A program made the position numbers and the translations under genes. Source: Caryophanales bacterium (lineage in GTDB: Bacteria > Bacillota_I > Bacilli_A > RFN20 > CAG-826). From it: a stretch of 16,243 bases of DNA. This document shows, one piece after another, positions 5,686 through 12,545 of this stretch (positions within the stretch are counted from its first letter, which is position 1; each line of letters opens with the position of its first letter). The notes beneath the pieces are model-generated. The model did no database searches, had not been told where the DNA came from, and saw only the letters and a program-made list of their open reading frames with translations. The stretch spans positions 1 to 16,243 of the forward strand of contig JAQYPI010000087.1 of assembly GCA_028726925.1 (NCBI GenBank), read 5' to 3'.

Positions 5686-8559
5686 ATGGACGAACGCAAT
5701 ACCGAAATCACCTTGCCGCGGGAAAGCGCCTTCCTCGCGGAGGATTTCACCGAGGTCTACGTCGTGGACTTGATCGCCGGGACCATCTTTTCGGTCCGCG
5801 GAGGGGAAGATAACCTCGGCGCTTTCATCCCCGGGAATCTTGAAGGCGGGATGGAGGAATACGTGCGCCGCTGCATCGTCCCGACCGACCGCGAGAAATT
5901 CCTCTCGACCTTCGCCCCGCGCGCCTTCTCGTCCATTCTTGAGCAAGTCCCGACTTTTACTCTCCATTACCGCATCGCCAAGGTGGATGGCATCCACTTC
6001 ATCAAAGCCAAGGCCGCCCGCATGCAGTGGGACGAAAATCACCGCGTCGCCGTGCTTGGCTTCGCTAGCGAAGACCCTTATCTCCTAAAAGGAGGTCTCA
6101 AGCATTTCTCCGCCTTCGACAAGGCCAAGACCAAGAAAATCCTCCTATATGAGGGCTTTGCTAAGCGCGGGTCCCTCCTCTTCGTGCGGGAACTCTTCCC
6201 CGTCGAGCCCCTAACCCTTGACCAAGCTTCCTTCAACCGTCTCGCGAAGCACCGCCGCGACTACGGGGCCATCGTTTTCTCCGTCCAGCGCCTCGACGAG
6301 CCGGTTCTCCTTTACCTTCGTCACAAAGTCATGTCGCCCTTGCTCGCTGACTTGCCGGTCCTTGTCCTCGTCGACGCCATCACCCCGCAAGAAGAAGCAA
6401 GGCTCAAGGAATATGGCGTTTCCGACATCTGCCTTGGCCGCCCAAGCAAGCAAGAGCTCGCCTTGACCCTTCAAAGCATCCTCTTCGCCGCCGCCGAGAA
6501 AATGCAGGAAACTCGGCTTGAGAAAGACGAGCTCACGGGAATCTTGACCCGCCAAGGGTTCTTCCAGAAGGCATCCGCTTTACTCGAGAACGCCGACGGC
6601 GCATCCTATACCCTCATCCTCGCCGACATCGTGGGTCTCAAGGAAATCAACGACCTCTACGGGACCGAGGTCGGGGACGATCTCATCCAGTACCTCGCCC
6701 GCGCCTGCTTCCTCACCCCGGGGGCAGAGGCCGTCGGGCGGATCGAAGGCGACCACATCGCCGTCCTCGCCAAAGCCAATCCCCGCGCGACCGCGGAATC
6801 CGTCCTCGAATGCGAGGAACGCCTCCGCCGCCACGCCCCCATCAAGAACGCCTCCTTCCATTTCGGCTTCTGCCACGGCGCCGAGAAGTACCTTTCTCTC
6901 GAAGATGCCTTCGCCGGGGTCCGGGTCGCCCTTTCCTCGATCCATGGAACCCGCGGGATCGCCGCGGCCACCTACACCCGGGCGATGGAAGAGCACCTGC
7001 AAGAGGAGGAGCGCTTCCGCCGCGACTTCGCCGAAGCCATCGACCGCGGGGATTTCGTCGTCTATTACCAGCCGAAATTCTCGGTCGCAACCGGCAAGGT
7101 CCAGGGCGCGGAAGCTCTCGTGCGATGGAAGAGGCAAGATGGCACCCTGGTCGGCCCCGACGAATTCATCAAGGTGTTCGAGAAGGACGAACGCATCTTC
7201 GTCCTCGACCAATACGTCTTCGAACGCGTCGTCTCGTTCCTTTCCTCCCTCCGCGAGGAAGGTTTGCCCTTGCTCCCCATCTCGGTGAATCTCTCGCGCA
7301 ATACGCTCTTCCTAAGCGACGTCGCCTCGCGCTACGCCCGCATCGCCGCCGCTCGCGACATCCCCCTTTCCTACGTCCCCCTCGAGATCACCGAGACGGC
7401 CGCGGTATCCGCCCGTGACCTGCAAGATTTCACCGAGGGCCTCTACCGCCGCGGCTTCCTCCTCCACATGGACGATTTCGGCGCGGGGGAAAGCAGCCTC
7501 TATTCCCTCGACGCCATGCGTTTCGACGCGATCAAGATCGACAAATCCCTCATCGACATGATTGGCAACCCCCGCGCCGACCGCACCCTTTGCCACGTCA
7601 TCGACCTCGCGAAGGAACTCGGGATGCTCGTCATCGCCGAAGGGGTCGAGAAGAAGGAACAATGGGCGTTCCTTTCTTCGACCTCCTGCGACGAGATTCA
7701 GGGTTTCTATTTTGCCCGCCCGATGCCAGAAGAACAATTCCGCGCCTTGCTTTTGGATGGCTCTCCCCGCCAAACGGGTTCCCCCGCCCTCTTGTATGCC
7801 CCGCTCGATCGCACGGGCTTTGCCCGCCTCCTTTTCGACGGCGGGGTCGAGGCTCAGACCCTTTTGGGCCTCGCTGGGGCGTTCGGGGTGTTCTACGTCG
7901 AAGGGGACGAAGCCTACGTCCTCTCCGCGACCTTGGCCCTCGAGAAGATCCTCCACGCTTCCTGGGCGCCCGGAGAAAGCGCCCCCCTCTCTTCCTTCCT
8001 GCCCAAAAAGGAGGCCGACGCCCTCCTCTTCCTCTTAACTTCTCGCACCCCGACGTCAGGAGAAATCTCCTTGTCTGGGGAGGCGATGCCCCGCACGATC
8101 GAGGTGTCTGCCCGCTTCCTTCGCGAGCAAGGGAACGGGATCCTTAGCTACGCCTCTTTCCGCGACTCCACCCTCGAGGCAAGACGCAACGCCTTCCTCG
8201 AGACGATGCCTGGAGGCGTCCTTTATGCCGCCACCCAAGAACCCTTCGAGATCCTTTTCTCGAATCCCAAGGTCTGGGCCCTCGCCGGGGCTTCCTCCCC
8301 CGAGGAATTCGCAAAGTCCACCCGCAAATCCCTCCACGGCCTTCTTTCCGGGCCGTCCTTGGACGGGTTTCTCGCCGCCCTTCCTTCCGCCGAGAAGACG
8401 GGCGATGGCAGCTTGATCCTGAACCCCCTCGCAGTCGAGGTAAGGCGATGCGACGGGACCTTTGGCCACGCGAAAGTCTACGGCCGCAAGATCAAAGACC
8501 CCAAGAAAGGGGATGCTTTCTTCCTTCTTTTCGAACCCTTGGGGGAAAACGATGCCTGA
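5686..8559 (+). CDS. c-di-GMP phosphodiesterase with degenerate GGDEF and intact EAL domain
   Basis: A 957-aa cytoplasmic signalling protein with no membrane segment seen. Residues 1-130 look like a PAS-type sensor. About 140-275 look like a divergent receiver fold, without a clear phospho-acceptor. The GGDEF domain (about 285-430) has the signature changed to EGDHI (354-358), so cyclase activity is unlikely. The EAL domain (about 445-690) keeps EALVRW (E476), the N-L-S-R-N segment, EITET, DDFGAG (D596-D597), IKIDKS and EGVEKKEQ, that is, the metal and catalytic residues of active c-di-GMP phosphodiesterases. About 260 residues follow with PAS-like features. The gene overlaps tcdA by 8 bases, so the two are probably co-transcribed. 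TGA stop. Confidence 0.88.
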   Translation: MDERNTEITLPRESAFLAEDFTEVYVVDLIAGTIFSVRGGEDNLGAFIPGNLEGGMEEYVRRCIVPTDREKFLSTFAPRAFSSILEQVPTFTLHYRIAKVDGIHFIKAKAARMQWDENHRVAVLGFASEDPYLLKGGLKHFSAFDKAKTKKILLYEGFAKRGSLLFVRELFPVEPLTLDQASFNRLAKHRRDYGAIVFSVQRLDEPVLLYLRHKVMSPLLADLPVLVLVDAITPQEEARLKEYGVSDICLGRPSKQELALTLQSILFAAAEKMQETRLEKDELTGILTRQGFFQKASALLENADGASYTLILADIVGLKEINDLYGTEVGDDLIQYLARACFLTPGAEAVGRIEGDHIAVLAKANPRATAESVLECEERLRRHAPIKNASFHFGFCHGAEKYLSLEDAFAGVRVALSSIHGTRGIAAATYTRAMEEHLQEEERFRRDFAEAIDRGDFVVYYQPKFSVATGKVQGAEALVRWKRQDGTLVGPDEFIKVFEKDERIFVLDQYVFERVVSFLSSLREEGLPLLPISVNLSRNTLFLSDVASRYARIAAARDIPLSYVPLEITETAAVSARDLQDFTEGLYRRGFLLHMDDFGAGESSLYSLDAMRFDAIKIDKSLIDMIGNPRADRTLCHVIDLAKELGMLVIAEGVEKKEQWAFLSSTSCDEIQGFYFARPMPEEQFRALLLDGSPRQTGSPALLYAPLDRTGFARLLFDGGVEAQTLLGLAGAFGVFYVEGDEAYVLSATLALEKILHASWAPGESAPLSSFLPKKEADALLFLLTSRTPTSGEISLSGEAMPRTIEVSARFLREQGNGILSYASFRDSTLEARRNAFLETMPGGVLYAATQEPFEILFSNPKVWALAGASSPEEFAKSTRKSLHGLLSGPSLDGFLAALPSAEKTGDGSLILNPLAVEVRRCDGTFGHAKVYGRKIKDPKKGDAFFLLFEPLGENDA

Positions 8560-9265
8560 ACTTGATGTCCACGAAGCCCTCACGCGCTTTTTGCCCCTCA
8601 TTGAAGAAGAAGGGTTCCTTCGCCTTCGCTCTTCCAAGGTCGCTGTCTATGGCCTTGGGGGCGTCGGGGGATCCGCGGCCGAGGCCCTTGCCCGGGCTGG
8701 GGTAAAGACCCTCTACCTCATCGACGCGGACGAGGTTGCCCCCTCGAACCTAAACCGCCAGGCGGTCGCAAGAGTTTCGACCATCGGAGAGAAGAAGGCG
8801 GTCGCGATGGCAAAGCAGCTAAGCGACATCGCCCCCTGGGTCGAAGTCGTCCCCATATCGCGTTATTTCTCCGAGGAAACCAAGGCCGAATTCCCTTTTG
8901 AGGTGGATGGCATCGTCGACGCGATCGATTCGATCGGCCCCAAGAAAGCCCTCATCAAGGAAGCCTTCCTCCGTGATATCCCCCTCGTGTCCTCCATGGG
9001 CGCGGGCAACCGGATGCATCCAGAGCTCCTGTCCGTCATGGACATTTCCAAGACCTCCGGAGACCCCTTGGCCCGCATCATCCGTTCCTTCTGCAAAAAA
9101 GAGGGGATCTCCCCCCTTACGGTCGTCGCCTCCAGCGAGCCGCCCATCGTTTCGGGCCTCCTCGACGAGAAGGGCAAGCGGGTCCCGTGCTCGAGCCCCT
9201 TCGTGCCGCCTGCCGCGGGGCTCATGTTAGCTTCCGCCCTTGTCCAAAAGATTCTCCAAGCATGA
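8552..9265 (+). CDS. tcdA: tRNA threonylcarbamoyladenosine dehydratase (TcdA/CsdL, ThiF family)
   Basis: A 237-aa E1-like ATP-dependent enzyme. It carries the nucleotide-binding loop YGLGGVGGSAAEALARAG (residues 33-50), LIDADEV (57-62) and the NLNRQ motif (66-70), all characteristic of the YgdL/CsdL/TcdA branch; later come D-A-I-D-S-I-G-P-K-K and the G-A-G-N-R segment. TcdA dehydrates t6A37 of ANN-decoding tRNAs to the cyclic form ct6A. Length and start fit the family. A longer reading frame exists upstream (from 8462) but lies wholly inside the preceding gene, so ATG 8552, preceded by GGGGGAA, is chosen. It ends in TGA directly before a terminator. The overlap with a c-di-GMP gene is probably transcriptional coupling rather than shared function. 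Confidence 0.9.
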   Translation: MPELDVHEALTRFLPLIEEEGFLRLRSSKVAVYGLGGVGGSAAEALARAGVKTLYLIDADEVAPSNLNRQAVARVSTIGEKKAVAMAKQLSDIAPWVEVVPISRYFSEETKAEFPFEVDGIVDAIDSIGPKKALIKEAFLRDIPLVSSMGAGNRMHPELLSVMDISKTSGDPLARIIRSFCKKEGISPLTVVASSEPPIVSGLLDEKGKRVPCSSPFVPPAAGLMLASALVQKILQA

Positions 9266-9291
9266 AAAAACGCGGGAACGTCCCGCGTTTT
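9265..9291. terminator. Bidirectional terminator between tcdA and rubredoxin
   Basis: CGCGGGA (9271-9277) and TCCCGCG (9281-9287) form a perfect 7-bp stem with a 3-base loop. It is flanked by an A-run (9265-9270) and TTTT (9288-9291), so it can act for both converging genes. It begins at the last base of the tcdA stop codon. Confidence 0.85.
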
Positions 9292-9310
9292 CCTTTGACC
9301 TAAGGATTCC

Positions 9311-9469
9311 TTATTCAGCTTTTTCGAAGACCGCTTTCTCGGCGCCGCACATCGGGCAGGCGAAGTCCGCGGGGAGATCCTCGAATTTCGTGCCGGGGGC
9401 GATGCCGAGTTCCGGCGCGCCGGCTTCCTCGTCGTATTCCCATCCGCACATCGGGCAAACGTATTTCAT
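9311..9469 (-). CDS. Rubredoxin
   Basis: A 52-aa protein of exactly rubredoxin size. YVCPMCGWEYDEEAG gives the first Cys pair (residues 5 and 8); ADFACPMCGAEKAVFEK gives the second (38 and 41). D-L-P-A-D-F and P-G-T-K-F-E-D are typical. The four Cys bind one iron atom, and the protein carries single electrons in anaerobic metabolism and peroxide/superoxide detoxification. The ATG at 9469 has an AAAGGAA binding site and a good promoter upstream. TAA stop. It is monocistronic, converging on tcdA. A longer reading frame in another phase covers the same DNA and is not a gene. Confidence 0.96.
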   Translation of the reverse strand: MKYVCPMCGWEYDEEAGAPELGIAPGTKFEDLPADFACPMCGAEKAVFEKAE

Positions 9470-9504
9470 GGATTTGGTTCCTTTCCTGGCTTTTGGCCAA
9501 TCCT

Positions 9505-9533
9505 AGTTTACGTCCCCCGCCCCTTTTTGTCCA
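9505..9533 (-). promoter_or_regulatory. Rubredoxin promoter
   Basis: On the minus strand TGGACA (9528-9533, 5 of 6 matches) and TAAACT (9505-9510, 4 of 6) are separated by exactly 17 bases. The start codon lies about 36 bases downstream of the -10. Confidence 0.6.
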
Positions 9534-9714
9534 CCGCGACGCTTCGGGTAAGGAGAAAGTAAGCGGGCGCGGGGCAAATGACCTCGAACGAGGGGATAAG
9601 AGGCCCTGAAACGATGCAAAAAACAGATACACGCCCCCCTTCTTTGAAAACAAAGGGGCATTTTTAAGTCTTACGCCTTTTCACGCGTGCGTTCCGCGAA
9701 ACGCGCGACGGGTT
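9534..9714 (+). promoter_or_regulatory. Gene-free region with three hairpins upstream of the HD-GYP regulator
   Basis: No gene is supported here. Three structures are visible on the plus strand. (1) GGGGC (9571-9575)/GCCCT (9603-9607) encloses CCTCG (9582-9586)/CGAGG (9589-9593). (2) CTTTG (9642-9646)/CAAAG (9651-9655), with a possible GCCCC/GGGGC outer stem, is followed by five T (9661-9665), like a terminator or attenuator. (3) An 8-bp stem CGTGCGTT (9686-9693)/AACGCGCG (9700-9707) sits just before the -10. I compared it with what I know of c-di-GMP and other riboswitches and could not assign a class. Confidence 0.4.
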
Positions 9715-9720
9715 TAAAAT
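9715..9720 (+). promoter_or_regulatory. Candidate -10 box of the phosphorelay operon
   Basis: TAAAAT matches 5 of 6 of the -10 consensus, 33 bases before the ATG; GAGGGG (9742-9747) is the ribosome binding site. No good -35 is present: the 8-bp inverted repeat (9686-9707) occupies that place and may be an operator. Confidence 0.4.
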
Positions 9721-9753
9721 AAGCGAAAGATACGATACGTTGAGGGGTCGAAT

Positions 9754-11751
9754 ATGTCTCAGGAAACCAAACGGAAAACCGTCTTGATCGTCGATGACGA
9801 GGAAATCAACCGCGTCATCCTTTCGTCCATGCTCTCGGGGAATTACGACACCCTCGAGGCGGAAAACGGGCGCGAGGCTCTCGAGATCTGTCGGGCACGC
9901 CGCGGAGAGATCGCCATCATGCTCCTTGACATCATCATGCCTGCGATGGATGGGATCGAGGTCCTCGAGGCGATGAACCAACTCGGCTACATCGAGGAAA
10001 TCCCGGTCGTCATGATCTCGACCGAAACCGGATCCGAGACGATGAAGAAGGCCTATGACCTCGGCGCGGTCGATTACATCCCCCGTTCCTCCTATAGCCG
10101 CGAGATCATCCTCCGCCGCATCCAGAACACAATCATGCTCTTCTCGAAGCAGAAGCAGCTCGCCGCCGCGGTCGCGGACCAATTCCACCAGAGGCAGCAC
10201 GATAACGAGCTCATGGTCTCGATCCTTTCCCACGTCGTCGAATTCCGCAACGCCGAAAGTGGCCTGCATGTCCTCCACATCGGCATCCTCACCGAGATGC
10301 TGCTGGAAGGGCTTTTGGCCAAGACGGACCGTTACGCGATCCTTCGAAAAGACATCCCCCTCATCCGCATGGCGAGCGCCTTCCACGACATCGGCAAGAT
10401 CGCGGTCCCCGAATCGATTCTCAACAAGCCCGGGCGACTCACCCCCGAGGAATTCGAGATCGTCAAGTCCCATAGCGAGAAGGGGGCCGAAATGCTCGAG
10501 GCCATCGAGGAAGTCCAGGGCGAGGCCTTCATGCGTTACGCGATTGATATCTGCCGTTACCATCATGAACGTTATGACGGCAAGGGATATCCCACCGGAA
10601 AAAGCGGGGACGACATCCCCATCCACGCCCAAGTCGTAGCCCTCGCGGACGTCTATGACGCCCTCACAAGCGTGCGCTGCTACAAGCGGGCGTTCACCCA
10701 CGAAGAAGCCCTCGCGATGATTGCAAACGGCGAATGCGGGGCGTTTAACCCCCTCCTCCTTTCGGTGCTGCTTGAATCTTCCGATGCCATCAAGAAGAAG
10801 ATGAGCGAGAAGGATCCGAAGGCCTTCCTCGGCGGGTCCGGCCTTTCCCGGGCCGCCTTCGAGGAGCTTTCCGCTTCATCGGGAGAAGCCTCCCGCGACT
10901 ACCGCCTCCTCCTCGACGAGCGCCGCATCAACGATATTTTTACGGGCCTCACCGACGAAGCGTGGTTCACGTTCACCTTCGGGGAACGGACGACCCTTTC
11001 CTTCAACAAGGCCGCGGTTGAGCGCTTCGGCCTCGTCCAGTATAGCGAGCACCCCTTTGACGTCGGGAGCCCTTGGGGCAAGAAGAACCAGAAAGCCTGG
11101 GAAATCATCCAGCGCGAGATTGCGCGCTCGACCAAGGACCGCCCCGCTTTCTCCTTCGAATTCCCCCTCATCCTCCACGGGGAGAGCCGCGTCTTCCACG
11201 TGGAAGGCAGCACCCTCGCGGGCTTCGGGGATGGGCAGGACCTGATCGCCGTCGGGCGGATCGAAGACGCGACCGCGGACCAGAGGATCCGCAAAGGGGT
11301 ATTGACCCCGTTCAAGGACACGAGTAGCGGCGATTTCCTCACCTTCGGGCACGATTTCACCCTCGCCGAGGCCAAGATCATCCTCGAGACGGAACGGGGC
11401 AATTTCGACCTCGTGCGCCTCGTAAGCGAGGAATTCGGGACCGAGGCCATCATCGGGGACGACCTCACCCTCCGCCAAGGGGAAAGCGAGGATTCCTATT
11501 GGGACAAGGGGCAGAACCTCGAATGCAATTCTTTGTCCCAGACGGACCGCGAGAAAGGCAAAAGCACCCATTTCCGCGTCCATGGCAGCAACCTCTATTT
11601 CGTCATCAGCCGCAAGATCCTGATCGAGGGGGAGCCTTACGTCCTCGAACTCCTTTCCCGCATCGACGAGAACGCCCTCGCCTCGTTTGAGAAGGACGAC
11701 AACCTCCTCTACGCCGTCGCGAGCTTCTCGCGCAAGCTCTACCGCGACTAG
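9754..11751 (+). CDS. Response regulator REC-HD-GYP-PAS, first 665 residues before an in-frame TAG
   Basis: The N-terminal receiver (about 8-125) has VLIVDDEE and the phospho-acceptor Asp59 in LLDIIMP. The HD-GYP domain (about 150-345) is intact: FHDIGK with H211/D212 and HHERYDGKGYP from H270, as in active c-di-GMP phosphodiesterases that yield GMP. About 375-650 contains a PAS-like sensor pair (DYRLLLDERRINDIF, then FHVEGSTLAG). The frame meets TAG at 11749-11751 (codon 666) but stays open in the same phase to 12198, through a perfect GGDEF domain. The intended product is therefore probably one 814-residue protein. Nothing frameshifted or deleted is seen at the junction. First gene of an operon with Hpt and hybrid kinase genes; likely the output regulator of that relay. 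Confidence 0.88.
   Translation: MSQETKRKTVLIVDDEEINRVILSSMLSGNYDTLEAENGREALEICRARRGEIAIMLLDIIMPAMDGIEVLEAMNQLGYIEEIPVVMISTETGSETMKKAYDLGAVDYIPRSSYSREIILRRIQNTIMLFSKQKQLAAAVADQFHQRQHDNELMVSILSHVVEFRNAESGLHVLHIGILTEMLLEGLLAKTDRYAILRKDIPLIRMASAFHDIGKIAVPESILNKPGRLTPEEFEIVKSHSEKGAEMLEAIEEVQGEAFMRYAIDICRYHHERYDGKGYPTGKSGDDIPIHAQVVALADVYDALTSVRCYKRAFTHEEALAMIANGECGAFNPLLLSVLLESSDAIKKKMSEKDPKAFLGGSGLSRAAFEELSASSGEASRDYRLLLDERRINDIFTGLTDEAWFTFTFGERTTLSFNKAAVERFGLVQYSEHPFDVGSPWGKKNQKAWEIIQREIARSTKDRPAFSFEFPLILHGESRVFHVEGSTLAGFGDGQDLIAVGRIEDATADQRIRKGVLTPFKDTSSGDFLTFGHDFTLAEAKIILETERGNFDLVRLVSEEFGTEAIIGDDLTLRQGESEDSYWDKGQNLECNSLSQTDREKGKSTHFRVHGSNLYFVISRKILIEGEPYVLELLSRIDENALASFEKDDNLLYAVASFSRKLYRD
11749..11751 (+). 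other. In-frame amber codon between PAS and GGDEF regions
   Basis: The codons on both sides keep the strong C/G third-position bias of the gene (cgC gaC TAG acC ctC), and the residue falls in the linker just after K-L-Y-R-D, the usual start of a GGDEF domain. It is read here as a readthrough or recoded codon, or as a recent nonsense mutation; the sequence alone cannot choose. Confidence 0.75.
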
Positions 11752-12198
11752 ACCCTCGATTGCCGCACCCGGCGCTATTACGACGACAAGGTCAAGGACC
11801 GGGTCGGAACCTACTGCGTCGCCTTGCTCGACATGGACAATTTCAAATCGATCAACGACACCGTGGGCCACGAATCCGGGGACCTCGCCCTCAAGAAAGC
11901 CGTCTCCGCCATCCGCTCCCGCATCCGCCTCGACGACGAGGTCATCCGCTTCGGCGGGGACGAATTCATCATCGTCTTCCCCGACATGGACGAGGAAATC
12001 TTCAAGAAGAAGCTCGAAAGCGTCCTTGAAGCCATCCACGGCGAGTCGGTCGAAGGCATATCGATCGCCGCGAGCTGCGGCGGGGTCCGCGGGACCGGAT
12101 CGATCGAAGGCTTGCTCCGCAAGGCGGACAAGGCCCTTTACCAAGCCAAGAAAGAAAAGGGGACATACCGCCTCTATGGCGAAGGAGAGAACGCATGA
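11752..12198 (+). CDS. Diguanylate cyclase (GGDEF) domain, same-frame continuation after TAG
   Basis: A 148-residue GGDEF domain read in the same phase as the REC-HD-GYP-PAS part. It has RRYYDD, the DMDNFKSIND substrate/metal segment, GHESGD, and an intact signature FGGDEF (residues 734-738 of the full protein). RLDD stands exactly five residues earlier, the RxxD inhibitory site that binds c-di-GMP. It should make c-di-GMP from two GTP. An internal start (TTG 11824 or ATG 11833) would lack the first strand and has no convincing binding site, so the domain most likely depends on reading through TAG 11749-11751. The TGA stop overlaps the Hpt start as ATGA. The family's canonical LTGLxNRR segment is degenerate here (T-L-D-C-R-T-R-R). 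Confidence 0.85.
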   Translation, partial: TLDCRTRRYYDDKVKDRVGTYCVALLDMDNFKSINDTVGHESGDLALKKAVSAIRSRIRLDDEVIRFGGDEFIIVFPDMDEEIFKKKLESVLEAIHGESVEGISIAASCGGVRGTGSIEGLLRKADKALYQAKKEKGTYRLYGEGENA

Positions 12199-12542
12199 AC
12201 GTCCAGCAAGTCTACGCTTTCCTCGGAGGGGATTACGGCGCGATCTACGAAGCGCTGCGAAGCGATGCCCTCATCGCCCGCCTCTTAAGGCTGTTATCCC
12301 GCGACAAGTCGATGCCGGATCTCGAGGCTGCCCTCGCAAGCGGGGACCCGGAAGCCGCCTTCCGCGCGGCCCATACCCTCAAAGGGGTCGCCCTCAACCT
12401 CCATCTTGGCCCGCTCGCCGAGAAGACAAGCGCCCTCACCGAAATCCTTCGCCCGCGGAAACTCGTCGGTTACGAAGAAGCCTATGAAGCATTAAAGCGA
12501 GAATTCGCCCGGGTTCAAGAAGCCATCGCCCAGCTGGAGTGA
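12195..12542 (+). CDS. Histidine phosphotransfer (Hpt) protein
   Basis: A 115-aa all-helical protein. FRAAHTLKGVA is the Hpt signature, with phospho-acceptor His60. Hpt proteins have no enzymatic activity and shuttle phosphate between receivers. Start ATG overlaps the preceding stop (ATGA), with GGAGAG shortly upstream, and the kinase gene begins 3 bases after its TGA, so all three genes are translationally coupled. It probably takes phosphate from the receiver of the hybrid kinase (Asp712) and gives it to Asp59 of the HD-GYP/GGDEF regulator. Function is inferred from the signature and neighbourhood. Confidence 0.9.
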   Translation: MNVQQVYAFLGGDYGAIYEALRSDALIARLLRLLSRDKSMPDLEAALASGDPEAAFRAAHTLKGVALNLHLGPLAEKTSALTEILRPRKLVGYEEAYEALKREFARVQEAIAQLE

Positions 12543-12545
12543 GCC

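Noticed and set aside
8462..8551. Longer N-terminus for tcdA
   Set aside because: The extension is Lys/Arg/Ser-rich, lies entirely inside the preceding gene and is not found in the family; ATG 8552 gives the normal length.
9571..9610. c-di-GMP (GEMM) riboswitch
   Set aside because: A GGGGCAAA stretch recalls part of the GEMM core, but the second conserved GACGCAAAGCC-like segment and the expected helix order are absent.
9315..9653. 112-aa minus-strand frame covering the rubredoxin
   Set aside because: The rubredoxin in a different phase has all four Cys and correct length; this frame is Arg/Ser-rich noise.
9664..10701. 345-aa open frame on the minus strand opposite the receiver and HD-GYP domains
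   Set aside because: Plus strand has unambiguous catalytic motifs; the minus product has none.
11749..11751. Frameshift as explanation for the split HD-GYP/GGDEF gene
   Set aside because: Both halves are in the same phase and the distance to RRYYDD matches ordinary GGDEF domains, so only the TAG itself interrupts the gene.
10876..12144. Long open frame on the minus strand (422 aa) opposite the HD-GYP/GGDEF gene
   Set aside because: It is the mirror of a strongly G+C-biased coding strand; it has no motif, its composition is Asp/Glu/Val-rich as expected for such shadows, and it spans two genuine domains.
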